DNA of 64,000 nt from a bacterium (GTDB lineage: Bacteria; Armatimonadota; UBA5829): NCBI GenBank assembly GCA_021372295.1, contig JAJFUS010000030.1:1-64000 (forward strand). Direction: 5' to 3'. Below are positions 1 through 8,872 of the stretch, in pieces (positions within the stretch are counted from its first letter, which is position 1; every line of letters begins with the position of its first letter). The notes beneath the pieces were generated by a model, which saw only the letters and a program-made list of their open reading frames with translations, made no database searches and was not told where the DNA came from. A program made the position numbers and the translations under genes.

Positions 1-173
1 CCAAGACTTCTAATGCCGTCCACGGCCTTTGCAAGATCATCAGGCAACACATGAAACGGCACATAAATATAGTCTAAATCCAACGCCGAAATCGCCGCGT
101 TATGCATAGCCGGCGATAAACTGTGCGAAACCGGGTGTCCGATCACCCCTAAAACCTTCGTTTTGCCGGTCAT
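1..173 (-). CDS. aroE: Shikimate dehydrogenase, N-terminal part (runs off the window)
   Basis: The visible N-terminus is MTGKTKVLGVIGHPVSHSLS, followed by PAMHNAAISALDLDYIYVPF. This is the substrate-binding end of shikimate 5-dehydrogenase, which reduces 3-dehydroshikimate with NADPH in the cytoplasm during aromatic amino-acid synthesis. The SHSLSP motif holds the two serines that bind the shikimate carboxylate, and PAMHNAA follows as in the family. Only about 57 residues are present; the NADP-binding domain lies outside the window. The ATG at 173 sits 2 bases after the stop of yqeG, so this is the last visible gene of the alaS operon. The yqeG/aroE pairing is also seen in Bacillus-type genomes. 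Confidence 0.93.
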   Translation of the reverse strand, partial: MTGKTKVLGVIGHPVSHSLSPAMHNAAISALDLDYIYVPFHVLPDDLAKAVDGIRSL

Positions 174-175
174 GT

Positions 176-736
176 TCACTTGGTATCCCGTTTTTCTGAC
201 TTATTGGCAACGCAGTTTGTTCCATGCGCGCCTGTCGCGGACAAACGGCTCCAAATCCACCGCTCGACCAGCCTGCTTAGTCTCGTGCCAATAAACTCTT
301 TCGGGTGCATAGGTTTCACCAAAATCGTATACATGCACGCCCAGTTCCCACCTAATATATCGGTAAGAAGCTGGTCGCCCACAACCACAGTGTTCTCCGG
401 CACGCAGCCCAATATTTTAAGCCCCTGCTCGAAACCCTGCGGCCTGGGCTTCAGCGCCTTAAACACGGATGCCACTCCAAGTTCTTTCGCAACCGCGCTC
501 AAACGCCTGGGGTTGTGCGTGTTGGATACAATGCACAGCCTCATTCCAAGCTCTTTCGCGCTTTCGATCCAGTTCCTGCTGGACTCCGGCACCTGCGAAC
601 TCGCCCAGGGCAGAAGGGTGTTATCCAGATCGAGCATCATCGCCTTATAGCCGTCACGCTTCAGCGCAATCAGATCGATATCGCATACACTGCGGACATA
701 CTGGTCGGGTCGAAACATTTCCAGCATCTCACCCAT
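176..736 (-). CDS. yqeG: YqeG-family HAD phosphatase
   Basis: A 186-aa cytoplasmic HAD-superfamily hydrolase of subfamily IIIA (YqeG type). Motif I is DLDNTLLPW at about residues 36-44, with the nucleophile and acid/base aspartates. Motif II is the serine of CIVSNT, motif III the lysine of ALKPRPQGF, and motif IV the aspartates of VVGDQLLTDILGG. Relatives are phosphatidylglycerolphosphate phosphatases or uncharacterised phosphatases, so the substrate here is unknown. The start codon directly follows the mltG stop (no spacer), and aroE starts 2 bases after its own stop, so it is translated within a tight operon. The C-terminal 20 residues are charged and probably disordered. Confidence 0.9.
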   Translation of the reverse strand: MGEMLEMFRPDQYVRSVCDIDLIALKRDGYKAMMLDLDNTLLPWASSQVPESSRNWIESAKELGMRLCIVSNTHNPRRLSAVAKELGVASVFKALKPRPQGFEQGLKILGCVPENTVVVGDQLLTDILGGNWACMYTILVKPMHPKEFIGTRLSRLVERWIWSRLSATGAHGTNCVANKSEKRDTK

Positions 737-1783
737 CTACATCCTGCCATTTCTGATCGCGTTCTTCGCGGCGACGTGTTCCTTAAACGTTCGAGAAAAC
801 TTGTGACCGCCATCGCGCCTGGCCACGTAAAACAGATAGTCCACACTCGCCGGACGCATAGCCGCCTTTATAGACTCCAAACCCGGATTGCATATCGGTC
901 CCGCAGGCAAACCGGCGCGCATATACGTATTGTACGGTGAGTCCTTACGCAAATCTGTGTAATACACCTTGCTCTTATTATCGGCGCTAACCCCCGGCGA
1001 ATAAGAGACCGTCGCGCATACCTCAAGTCTCATGCCATTCGCCAAGCGATTCCAAAACACAGCCGAAACGAGCGGCCGGTCCGACGGAATCTTAGCCTCC
1101 CGCTCGATCATCGACGCCACGGTAATCAGCTTGTAAAGCCCCTCCGCAAACGATTCTTTGCCCAAGCCGAACCTTTTCCGAATAACATTTTCAATCTCGC
1201 CCCTGTTGGGATCCACAACTTTCTTTTCAAACGCGTCGAGCATTTCGCGGACGATCACACCAGAATCCGCGCCCTTAGCCACCAGATATGTGTCTGGAAA
1301 CAGATAACCCTCCAGGTCATTGCCGTAAACAAACGCATAGTCCGAAAACTCATTGCCGTGCTCAATAACCAGTCTCAGAAACGCATCGTCACTTATCAGC
1401 TGTCTGTCCTTGAGCGCGTCGGACATCTGTCTGGCGGTAAAACCCTCGGGCATCGTGACCCAGTTCTCCAACGTCCGGCCCGAAACAAGCCGGTCGATCA
1501 TCTCAGAGACGCCCATCGAACGCTTGAGCTCATATACTCCCGGCTTGAGAGTGGCGCTCGCGCCGCTCATTCTGCACGCAAGCACAAACACGAACGGACT
1601 CCTAATAAGACCACTCCCGCCAAGAGTCCGGCTCACCCCGCGCGCGGTAGAGCCTTTCATAACAACCACGCGAACCGGCGTCTTGTCGCTGGAAACCGGA
1701 CGCATCCCGATAGCGATCATCAGCCCGACGATCACCAAAACCACAACCGGAACAACAATATAAAGCTTCAAAAAACGTTTCAT
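737..1783 (-). CDS. mltG: Endolytic murein transglycosylase MltG (YceG-like)
   Basis: A 348-aa inner-membrane protein that cleaves nascent glycan strands to end peptidoglycan polymerisation. One N-terminal membrane helix (about residues 5-25) is followed by a LysM-like region and the YceG domain. The catalytic glutamate lies in the motif ASMIEREA, followed by the family signatures AVFWNRLANGM and SPYNTYMRAGLPAGPICNPG. The length is normal for the family. It lies 3 bases downstream of ruvX and abuts yqeG. The ruvX-mltG pairing downstream of alaS is typical of Firmicutes-like genomes, which supports a Terrabacteria origin. Confidence 0.95.
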   Translation of the reverse strand: MKRFLKLYIVVPVVVLVIVGLMIAIGMRPVSSDKTPVRVVVMKGSTARGVSRTLGGSGLIRSPFVFVLACRMSGASATLKPGVYELKRSMGVSEMIDRLVSGRTLENWVTMPEGFTARQMSDALKDRQLISDDAFLRLVIEHGNEFSDYAFVYGNDLEGYLFPDTYLVAKGADSGVIVREMLDAFEKKVVDPNRGEIENVIRKRFGLGKESFAEGLYKLITVASMIEREAKIPSDRPLVSAVFWNRLANGMRLEVCATVSYSPGVSADNKSKVYYTDLRKDSPYNTYMRAGLPAGPICNPGLESIKAAMRPASVDYLFYVARRDGGHKFSRTFKEHVAAKNAIRNGRM

Positions 1784-1786
1784 CGG

Positions 1787-2215
1787 CTATGCGTTACGAA
1801 ACTCACCACTATCAAGATAACTTTGCAATATAACGGCGGCTGCCATCTGGTCGATCACTTTGCGGCGCTTTTTGCGGGAAATATCCATCTCGATCAAAGC
1901 CGACTCTGCGTCGGACGTGCTCAATGACTCGTCCCACAAGACAACCGGAATCCTCAGCCGCCTGACCAGACGATCCGTAAAATCTTTCACCTTCCGAGCC
2001 TGAATTCCCTCCTCGCCCTGCAAGTCCAGAGGGTTTCCGACCACCACCCGGCAGGCGTCCAGCTCTTCCAACAACTCCTCGACAGCCCGCAGATCGGCCT
2101 TAACACTTTTACTACGCCGGATCGTGGTCACAGGGTTCGCGGTGACATATAGTTCGTCGCTTGCCGCCACACCGACCGTGGCGTCGCCCACATCCAGAGC
2201 CACTATTCTGGGCAT
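1787..2215 (-). CDS. ruvX: RuvX/YqgF-family RNase H-fold nuclease
   Basis: A 142-aa protein of the YqgF family (putative Holliday-junction resolvase; in some bacteria it acts in pre-16S rRNA 5' processing). The RNase H-fold acidic residues are in place: Asp in VALDVGDATVGVAASD, Glu in WDESLST, and Asp in IDQMAAAVILQSYL. The glycine-rich VVVGNPLDLQG loop is also present. WDESLST replaces the commoner DER-S/T-T, a mild variation. The start overlaps the 3' end of the upstream membrane-protein gene by 13 bases and mltG follows after 3 bases, so translation is probably coupled. Confidence 0.93.
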   Translation of the reverse strand: MPRIVALDVGDATVGVAASDELYVTANPVTTIRRSKSVKADLRAVEELLEELDACRVVVGNPLDLQGEEGIQARKVKDFTDRLVRRLRIPVVLWDESLSTSDAESALIEMDISRKKRRKVIDQMAAAVILQSYLDSGEFRNA

Positions 2216-4431
2216 CGTCTGGCTTCTTTCTCTATCATCAGATAAATGAGCAGCGACGACATCATCCCAAACATCAAGAGCGCCATCACAATTCCCGAAT
2301 CATTAAAAAGCAGCGCCACAAGCATCCCAATCAACAAACCCTTCAAGCTCGCGGCCACCGACTTGTCGCGAAATATTTCTTCTTTGAGCCTGGCCGGGAT
2401 TCTGTACGCCCAGAACAAACATATCGGAATGAGTACGATATAAGCCAGCACAGCCTCGGGATGAGCGGCAATGCGCAAGTTCAAAAGCACCTTTCGAGCA
2501 ATAAGGGACAACACATATCCGCCGCCGACTTTCTGCACCAGGCTCGCCATCCGACCGGCATGCGCGGCGGTCTGCCCGGCTGATACAGAGTCCCTAAACG
2601 CCAGCAGCGCGAGAAGCCCAATTCCATATACGAAAACGCCTATTACATGCCGCATCCCAAACTGTCCGCGCCTGAGACCGATAATCAGCAGCCCAAAAGT
2701 CACCACTGCAGTAATAGTTCCACCATAATTCGCGCCGTATTGGCCCAAACCCAATGCCAGCACCAGCACGACCCCAAAAACCAACGCAAGCCACAGACGC
2801 ACCCTCTCACCACTGAGCACGGCGACCATCGCACACATCGCTATCAAAATCCCTGCATATTCATTGCCAATGCCATAATATCGAAATCCGCTCAACTGAA
2901 ACTGACTTGGAATCGCGAACTTACATAACGCGCCGCCCGCAAAAGCATCGACAAAAATTGTCGATACACACAAAGCAAACACAACCAGCATCGGCGCACC
3001 CGGCAGTCTCATCTTTCGACCCAAAACGAAGCTCGCAGCCGTAATAAGCACCCAAAATAGAATCAAACCAACCAAATGCGACGCAACACCCGCCGGCGCA
3101 AGAACCGCCAGCAGCATCGCAGGAGCCGACGCGCACCCCGTCACCAGTCCGGCCTTAATAAGAACAAGAACCTTTCGTGAAACCAGCAGCGGAAAGCCCA
3201 GCGCGATCATCGCCGATATGAAAGTCACCGCGCCGATTGCCATTATGACGTATATTACGGGCTCGACCACAGTCTGATGCGTCCGCACTCGATTTTCTAG
3301 ATCTCGCAGCGCGGCCAGTTTGTCACCGACTGACTGCACACGCGCAGCGCGTCCCACCATTTCAGGCCTGGCGGGGATGCCGAACAAATCGAGCACCGTC
3401 GGGGCGAAATCACTTGCCGCAACAAGACCCAAAGTCCGCGTGGTCGGAGATTTAAGAACCCCTGAGGCAGTCTGCCCGTAAATCACAATCGGCGTAAGCC
3501 TTTCCCATGGATCGCCCACAGGCAGCCCGAAAGACACCAATATCACCGATACGTTCTCATCCCGCGATTTGCGCATCAATCCGTCGATAAGTCGATCCAG
3601 ATCGCGCATCACTTCGGCCTTGTGGATCGCGAGAGCCTTATCGGTCATGGAATTCTTAGACTCGTCTAGGAGGGTCGAACCGCTGAAGTTTATCACAACA
3701 AAATCAGCCCGCGCAAGACCACTCAAATTCGACGAATTGGCATTAAGGCAACCTCTGTCTATAAAACCCCGTGAGTCCATCGCAAGAACGGCGGTAGCTC
3801 GATTGATTCCTCCAGGCAAAATATCCGCGTTTCCGATTGCACAGGTCTTCCTGCCTGCCTCGTGAAGAGTATCACCCAACGCGCCGAGCACAGCGGGCTT
3901 GGCCAGTTCCGTATTGGCTCGCAGAGCAAGCCCCAATCCCAAAAATACCGCCGACCCCGGATCTGCAGCATAGCCTGTGCGCCGGCTGTAAGCATCGCCC
4001 GCAGACGCGCCAGACTCGATCCTCTCCTGAGAGTCGTAAAACTCACGCAAATACACTCCGCCACGACAGCTCGCGCCCGCCCCGGCTGTAATCATGCACG
4101 AAAACTCGTTCTTGCCGCCGGAGCAGTTCGGGCTGATAAGCCCCACCGCGCCGCCGCGAATCATTCGAGTAATCGCATGAAGCGACGGATCATCAAGATC
4201 GTCAAGAGTCAGACGGTTCGCCACAACCACTACAACCTTGCCGCGAGTGGAAAGTGGAGAGTGGAAAGCAGAAAGCCCGGATGCTCGACATGTCAGCGCG
4301 CATACGGCCAGAATTATGCATAAGGCCAAACGCAACAAGTCATTCCGAACGTACGAGAAAAATCTGCTTCTTAAGACATGAGCACAAAGCAGGTTTCTCG
4401 TTCCACTCGGAATGACTGTACACGAAAACAT
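2203..4431 (-). CDS. Multi-pass membrane protein with alkaline-phosphatase-like ectodomain
   Basis: Up to 742 aa. A hydrophobic segment (about residues 32-52 of the longest reading) acts as signal or anchor. It is followed by a roughly 330-residue extracytoplasmic domain beginning VVVVVANRLTLDDL, with traits of the alkaline-phosphatase/sulfatase-like superfamily (FVVINFSGSTLLDE, VILVSFGLPVGDPWERLTPIVIYG, ASDFAPTVLDLFGIP). The C-terminal half holds about ten membrane helices. The function is unknown. The start is uncertain: the ATG at 4431 overlaps the alaS stop (TAATG), but residues 5-31 are encoded by an inverted repeat (4339-4416), so translation may begin near the TTG at 4338, just before the hydrophobic segment. 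The gene sits between alaS and ruvX, where no such protein is usual. Confidence 0.75.
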   Translation of the reverse strand: MFSCTVIPSGTRNLLCAHVLRSRFFSYVRNDLLRLALCIILAVCALTCRASGLSAFHSPLSTRGKVVVVVANRLTLDDLDDPSLHAITRMIRGGAVGLISPNCSGGKNEFSCMITAGAGASCRGGVYLREFYDSQERIESGASAGDAYSRRTGYAADPGSAVFLGLGLALRANTELAKPAVLGALGDTLHEAGRKTCAIGNADILPGGINRATAVLAMDSRGFIDRGCLNANSSNLSGLARADFVVINFSGSTLLDESKNSMTDKALAIHKAEVMRDLDRLIDGLMRKSRDENVSVILVSFGLPVGDPWERLTPIVIYGQTASGVLKSPTTRTLGLVAASDFAPTVLDLFGIPARPEMVGRAARVQSVGDKLAALRDLENRVRTHQTVVEPVIYVIMAIGAVTFISAMIALGFPLLVSRKVLVLIKAGLVTGCASAPAMLLAVLAPAGVASHLVGLILFWVLITAASFVLGRKMRLPGAPMLVVFALCVSTIFVDAFAGGALCKFAIPSQFQLSGFRYYGIGNEYAGILIAMCAMVAVLSGERVRLWLALVFGVVLVLALGLGQYGANYGGTITAVVTFGLLIIGLRRGQFGMRHVIGVFVYGIGLLALLAFRDSVSAGQTAAHAGRMASLVQKVGGGYVLSLIARKVLLNLRIAAHPEAVLAYIVLIPICLFWAYRIPARLKEEIFRDKSVAASLKGLLIGMLVALLFNDSGIVMALLMFGMMSSLLIYLMIEKEARRCPE
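4246..4280. repeat. 7-bp-period tandem repeat
   Basis: Successive heptamers read AGTGGAA, AGTGGAG, AGTGGAA, AGCAGAA, AGCCCGG. The tract lies just after the signal-like segment of the membrane protein at 2203-4431. It belongs to the same class of 7-8-bp-period tracts seen at 16837, 18812, 21176, 23528, 26009 and 63270. Confidence 0.6.
4339..4416. repeat. Inverted repeat at the alaS / membrane-protein junction
   Basis: Arms of about 31 bp with few mismatches begin GTCATTCCGA and end TCGGAATGAC around a loop near 4370-4385. The inner arm blocks are CGAGAAA/TTTCTCG and CTGCTT/AAGCAG. It lies inside the 5' end of the longest reading of the downstream gene, which is why that start is doubtful. It resembles an unnamed intergenic repeat common in environmental genomes. 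It could act as an attenuator after alaS. Confidence 0.75.
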
Positions 4432-7082
4432 TAACAGTTTGCCTGCGCCTTGATAATCTCCGCGGCCTTGACCAGCGCATCTGGGACTTTGCTCGCGTCT
4501 TTGCCGCCTGCCTGAGCGAACTCCGGCCTGCCGCCACCTCCGCCGCCCGCGATTTTGGCGACCTCCCGCAGAGTATTGCCCGCATGGAAGCCCTTGCCGA
4601 CAAGATCGGATGTAACTTTCCCGACAAACAACACCTTGCCGTCCGCGACACCAGCCAGCACAACCACGCCCGATTTGAGTCTGTCCGCGACGCCGTCCGC
4701 CAGCTTCTGGAGAGTCGGGACGTCCACAGTCTGAACGGCAGCAGTGACAAACTTGATATCGCCCGCATCCTGCGCCGACTCGGCCAACTCGCCAGCCTGT
4801 TCCGCCGCGCCTCGACTCTTGAGCGTATCGACCTCACGCTGGGCGTCTTTAACGGCCTGAACGGCTCGCTCGGCAGCTGCAACCGTCTCAGAAGTAGATG
4901 CGCCCAAAGCCTCAGCGGTCTTCCTGAGCTGGTCTTCGATCCCGTTGACGTAATGAACGGCAGCCTCACCGGTCACAGCCTCAATTCGACGAATCCCCGC
5001 GCCCACACTCGACTCGCTCATAATCTTAAACAACCCCACCTGCCCCGTATGCCGCAGATGAGTACCCCCGCACAGCTCGATCGACACGTCGCCCATCCTG
5101 ACCACGCGAACCTCATTGCCGTACTTCTCGCCGAAGAGCGCAGTCGCGCCCATCTTGCGAGCCTCGTCGATGTTGGAGATCGTCACGTTGGACTGCACGT
5201 CCTCCAAAATCAGCTCGTTTACGCGATTCTCGATCCTGCGAATCTCCTCGCGGGTGACCGCCTGGAAATGCGAAAAGTCGAACCTCAGCCTTCCCGGCTC
5301 AACCACCGAACCCGCCTGCAGCGCGTGCTCTCCGAGAACCTCGTGCAAAGCGGTGTGCAGGAGGTGGGTAGCAGTGTGATTTCGAGCGATAGACATCCGG
5401 CGCTTCTTGTTCACGCAGCAGCCCACATTATCGCCAACCGAAATCGTCCCGGACTGCATCGTGCCCTTGTGGAAAAAGAACCTCGACGCCTTGATCGTGT
5501 CGATCACATCCAGAGACGCGCCATCGTTCATTATCACGCCGGCATCGCCGACCTGTCCGCCCGACTCCGCATAAAACGGCGTCACATCCAGCACAACTTC
5601 GACCTCATCACCCTCATTCGCCGACGTAACGAGCTCACCGTTCTTGATGACCGCAAGCACATTCGCGTCGCCGACAGTCTGTTCATATCCGACAAATTTC
5701 GTGGCCTCGATAGTCTTCTCAAGCTCAATTATAACCGTCCCGCCGCCGCCGAAGAGCTGAGTGGCAAAGTCGCTGGACTCTTTCGCGCGCCTTCGCTGTT
5801 CTTCCATCGCGGCCTCGAAACCGTCTACGTCCACCGACACGCCCTTCTCCGCCGCCATTTCCTTGGTCAGTTCGAGCGGAAAGCCGTAGGTATCGTATAA
5901 CGTAAACGCGGCCTCGCCGTCAAGCGTCTTCTCGTCGGACGAAACAGCCAGTTCAATCTGATCTTCAAGGCGCTGTATGCCGCTTTCGAGAGTATGTCTG
6001 AACTTCTCTTCCTCGCTGCCGATTACTTTCTCGACGTAGCCCTGCCTGTCAGCGATCTCGTGGTAGACATCGCCCATAATCTCGACCACAATCGGCACAA
6101 TCGACACCAAAAAGCTCTTAGTAAGCCCCAGACTTCGACCCTTAACCACCGCATTCCTGATCAACCTGCGAAGCACATACCCGCGCCCAACGTTGGACGG
6201 CATCACGCCGTCAGCAATCGCAAACACAGCAGACCTGAGATGGTCGGCGATTACGCGGATAGCTTTGTCGGTGTCCTCACTCGCACCATATTTCGCGCCG
6301 GATATTTCTTCGATCTGCCGAATGATCGGCAAAAACAGGTCGGTCTCATAATTGGTCAACGTACCGTTCAACACAGCTATCGTGCGCTCAAGCCCCATCC
6401 CGGTGTCGATGTTCTTTGTGGGAAGAGACTTCATAGTGCCGTCTTCCTGCCTGTCGAACTGCTGGAAAACAAGGTTCCATATCTCCACGAACCTGTTGGA
6501 GTCATGCGCGATAGACCACGCCGGGTCTTCAGGCAAACCAAGTTCGGGCCTGGTATCCAGGAAAATCTCGTTGCACGGGCCGCATGGGCCGTTGGGGCCT
6601 TTGCTGGGAGCGTCCGCGGGCCAATAATTCTTGTCCTCACCCAGACGAACTACCTTATGCGCGGGAAAGCCGATCTCTTTGATCCACACATCGGCGGCCT
6701 CGTCATCTTCAAGATACACGCTCGTCCAGAGATGATCCGGGTTAAGCTCCAGCACCTTGGTCAGAAACTCCCACGCCCAGTGGATTGCGTCGCGCTTGAA
6801 GTAATCGCCAAAACTGAAATTGCCAAGCATCTCAAAAAACGTATGATGCACCGCGTCGCCAACTTCATCTATGTCGTCCGTGCGCATGCACTTCTGAGAG
6901 GTCACGATCTTCGTCGCGGGAGGCACTCTTTCGCCCACGAAATAGGGCTTGAACTGCACCATTCCGGCAGATGTATAGAGCAGACTGGCATCGTCTGGCA
7001 CAAGCGAATCGCTTTGGTGGATCAGGTGTCCCTTGCTCTCGAAGAATTTCAGGTATTTGGTTCGTAGTTCACTGCTTGTCAT
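4431..7082 (-). CDS. alaS: Alanyl-tRNA synthetase
   Basis: A full-length 883-aa class II synthetase that charges tRNA-Ala in the cytoplasm. The aminoacylation domain starts MTSSELRTKYLKFFESKGH and carries CMRTDDIDEVGDAVHHTFFEMLGNFSFGDYFK. The editing domain has the zinc-binding HTATHLLH and CGGTHL motifs that clear mischarged Ser and Gly. The C-Ala domain ends with the glycine-rich GGGGGGRPEFAQAGG segment. It is the first gene of the alaS - membrane protein - ruvX - mltG - yqeG - aroE run. The roughly 108-bp upstream gap after the acetyltransferase gene shows no T-box-like leader that I can recognise. Confidence 0.98.
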   Translation of the reverse strand: MTSSELRTKYLKFFESKGHLIHQSDSLVPDDASLLYTSAGMVQFKPYFVGERVPPATKIVTSQKCMRTDDIDEVGDAVHHTFFEMLGNFSFGDYFKRDAIHWAWEFLTKVLELNPDHLWTSVYLEDDEAADVWIKEIGFPAHKVVRLGEDKNYWPADAPSKGPNGPCGPCNEIFLDTRPELGLPEDPAWSIAHDSNRFVEIWNLVFQQFDRQEDGTMKSLPTKNIDTGMGLERTIAVLNGTLTNYETDLFLPIIRQIEEISGAKYGASEDTDKAIRVIADHLRSAVFAIADGVMPSNVGRGYVLRRLIRNAVVKGRSLGLTKSFLVSIVPIVVEIMGDVYHEIADRQGYVEKVIGSEEEKFRHTLESGIQRLEDQIELAVSSDEKTLDGEAAFTLYDTYGFPLELTKEMAAEKGVSVDVDGFEAAMEEQRRRAKESSDFATQLFGGGGTVIIELEKTIEATKFVGYEQTVGDANVLAVIKNGELVTSANEGDEVEVVLDVTPFYAESGGQVGDAGVIMNDGASLDVIDTIKASRFFFHKGTMQSGTISVGDNVGCCVNKKRRMSIARNHTATHLLHTALHEVLGEHALQAGSVVEPGRLRFDFSHFQAVTREEIRRIENRVNELILEDVQSNVTISNIDEARKMGATALFGEKYGNEVRVVRMGDVSIELCGGTHLRHTGQVGLFKIMSESSVGAGIRRIEAVTGEAAVHYVNGIEDQLRKTAEALGASTSETVAAAERAVQAVKDAQREVDTLKSRGAAEQAGELAESAQDAGDIKFVTAAVQTVDVPTLQKLADGVADRLKSGVVVLAGVADGKVLFVGKVTSDLVGKGFHAGNTLREVAKIAGGGGGGRPEFAQAGGKDASKVPDALVKAAEIIKAQANC

Positions 7083-7190
7083 TTAGTATACGTCCGGTTT
7101 TTAGTTTTTCGGGATACACATTAAACTTTTGATGTAGAAACCGGGAATTTCAGCAATCCTATCCGGTATCAATATCCTAAGATGATGGAC

Positions 7191-7670
7191 TTACTTATTG
7201 CCAGAACGCAAATCCAGCATAGCGATATACTCGCCCTGAAGCATCTGACCGGTGCGCTGGAACCCCAGACTCAAATGCAGCGCATGCGCGACAAAGTTCT
7301 CCGGCCGATACCCCACATATATCTCATCGCAGCCCGGAATCTTGCTCATAAGCTCTATGAGTTTGACCAAAGCCGCCTTGCCAAACCCCTGCCTCTGGTG
7401 GTCAACGTCAATCATAAGACGAAATATCCAGTACTTGCCGTCATCAGGATCGCGACCGTACATCGCGAAACCGACAACCTCTTCGCCGTTAAAAATCGCA
7501 AGTTGGACAAACTCAGGCTCGGCCTTAAACTCCCGCACGCGGTAAAAGTTCGGTGCCACAAGCCCGCCTTGTTCCAGTTTGAGAGCAAGGTTCATAACCT
7601 CCGGCCAGCTCTCCCTGGTAACCTCTTTCAATTCTATATCAACCATGTGACATGATCCTGCTGCGCTCAT
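7191..7670 (-). CDS. GNAT-family N-acetyltransferase
   Basis: A 159-aa single-domain acetyltransferase with the acetyl-CoA-binding motif A, VDHQRQGFGKAALVKLIELM, preceded by the beta-strand IFRLMID and followed by the family's YRPENFVAHALHLSLGF. This layout resembles diamine/spermidine acetyltransferases of the BltD/SpeG kind, but the substrate cannot be read from the sequence. The first ATG (7670) overlaps the tautomerase stop as ATGA. A second ATG, at residue 9 (MVDIEL), has an AGGA upstream and may be the real start. It is the last gene of the membrane protein - kinase - tautomerase - acetyltransferase operon. Confidence 0.87.
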   Translation of the reverse strand: MSAAGSCHMVDIELKEVTRESWPEVMNLALKLEQGGLVAPNFYRVREFKAEPEFVQLAIFNGEEVVGFAMYGRDPDDGKYWIFRLMIDVDHQRQGFGKAALVKLIELMSKIPGCDEIYVGYRPENFVAHALHLSLGFQRTGQMLQGEYIAMLDLRSGNK

Positions 7671-7897
7671 CTACTCGGTTTTCCCACTCCCTGTTCACCA
7701 AATCCTTCCCCAAACTTGTCGATGTGTAACTCGCCACCGGTCGACCAGTTCTCGCGATCAAGCTCTTCCAGGAGTACCGTCACCCACTCCGGCCTCACAT
7801 TCAACGTTGAAACCACTGCATTCGTGACGGCCTCGACCACAGCCCGCTTGGTCGCGATATCGCGCCCTTTCGCCAGCCTGACAGTCACTATGGGCAT
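7667..7897 (-). CDS. 4-oxalocrotonate tautomerase-family enzyme
   Basis: A 76-aa enzyme starting MPIVTVRLAKGRD. After Met removal, the N-terminal proline is the general base in this superfamily, which moves protons between keto and enol forms. I chose the ATG at 7897 because it exposes Pro at position 2 and has GGAGGTG four bases upstream; a longer reading would bury the proline. The body (VEAVTNAVVSTLNVRPEWVTVLLEE) matches family length and pattern. It lies 14 bases after the PfkB kinase gene and overlaps the acetyltransferase start. The natural substrate is unknown. Confidence 0.88.
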   Translation of the reverse strand: MPIVTVRLAKGRDIATKRAVVEAVTNAVVSTLNVRPEWVTVLLEELDRENWSTGGELHIDKFGEGFGEQGVGKPSR

Positions 7898-7911
7898 CTC
7901 ACACCTCCAGC

Positions 7912-8850
7912 TTACGCGGATTCCTGATCGGCTATAAATTTCTCTATAGTCGCCTGATCCTTGATTCCGGGAGTCGCGCCCAAAGCGGTGACGCAAAACG
8001 CGCCCGTCGCATTTCCGAACTTACCGGTACGTTCAAGGTCCCAACCGTTCGCCAAACCCGCCAAAAAGCCGGCCGCGAACGCGTCGCCCGCGCCGTTGGC
8101 GTCCACCGCGTTCACACGATATATGGGAATGCGCAGTTCGACTCCGGCACTCTTGATATAACAGCCCTCGCCGCCCATTTTCAGCGCGACTACCTTCACG
8201 CCATTGTCCATCAACACTTTCGCGACGTCGGAGGCGTCATGCTTACCGGTAACCATGCGCGCTTCCTCAATGCTGGGCACGGCGTAATCCACATACTCCA
8301 GACACGGTTCCAGCAGTTTCATCCAGTTGCCGCGCGAGTCCCACGCAGTGTCCAGAGATGTCGTGACGCCCAGTTCTTTGGCTTTCTTAAGAACATTTGC
8401 TGTAGGCTGGCCGTCAAAACCCGGCATCAGGAACGATCCCGCGATGTGCAGTATCTTCGAACTCTTGACGATGTCCCAGTTGATGTCGCTCTCCAAAAGA
8501 GTGGCATTCGCGCCTATATAATGAACGAAAGTACGCTCGCCGTCAGCGCCAACCATCACCATAGTCGCTGAAGTAGCGACCTCGTTGTCTCGAACCACGC
8601 CGCTTGCGTCCACGCCGCTCTTGGCAAGAGAGTTCACCATAAAGTCGCCGAAACCATCATTGCCGACCTTGCCGATCACAGCGGTTTTGATGCCGATCTT
8701 CGCCAGGCCGATGCCGGTATTGTTCGCGCACCCGCCTCCGTGAAGCTCCATGCGCTCGACCAGGCTCAGCTTGCCTTTCTCAGGCAGCTTATCCACAGGC
8801 TTGCCGACAACGTCAGCCACCAATATACCCAGACAAGTTACGTCAGCCAT
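7912..8850 (-). CDS. PfkB-family carbohydrate kinase
   Basis: A 312-aa cytoplasmic ribokinase-like sugar or nucleoside kinase. The N-terminal substrate-binding glycines appear in MELHGGGCANNTGIGLAKIG. The C-terminal PfkB signature DANGAGDAFAAGFLAG contains the catalytic aspartate and the anion hole. The specificity (ribose, fructose, adenosine or other) cannot be decided from sequence alone. The start has GAGGAG upstream. It is preceded by the membrane protein at 8873 and followed after 14 bases by the tautomerase, which suggests a small catabolic operon. Confidence 0.92.
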   Translation of the reverse strand: MADVTCLGILVADVVGKPVDKLPEKGKLSLVERMELHGGGCANNTGIGLAKIGIKTAVIGKVGNDGFGDFMVNSLAKSGVDASGVVRDNEVATSATMVMVGADGERTFVHYIGANATLLESDINWDIVKSSKILHIAGSFLMPGFDGQPTANVLKKAKELGVTTSLDTAWDSRGNWMKLLEPCLEYVDYAVPSIEEARMVTGKHDASDVAKVLMDNGVKVVALKMGGEGCYIKSAGVELRIPIYRVNAVDANGAGDAFAAGFLAGLANGWDLERTGKFGNATGAFCVTALGATPGIKDQATIEKFIADQESA

Positions 8851-8872
8851 TACCTACTCCTCATCGTCACAA

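Noticed and set aside
4584-5900. Long open frame on the plus strand opposite alaS
   Set aside because: It is the antisense shadow of a strongly conserved gene, with arginine/leucine-rich text and no family motif.
7083-7190. T-box riboswitch before alaS
   Set aside because: The gap is too short and lacks the T-box core and terminator/antiterminator helices.
7898-7996. 33-residue N-terminal extension of the tautomerase
   Set aside because: It would bury the catalytic N-terminal proline and overlap the PfkB gene; GGAGGTG points to the ATG at 7897.
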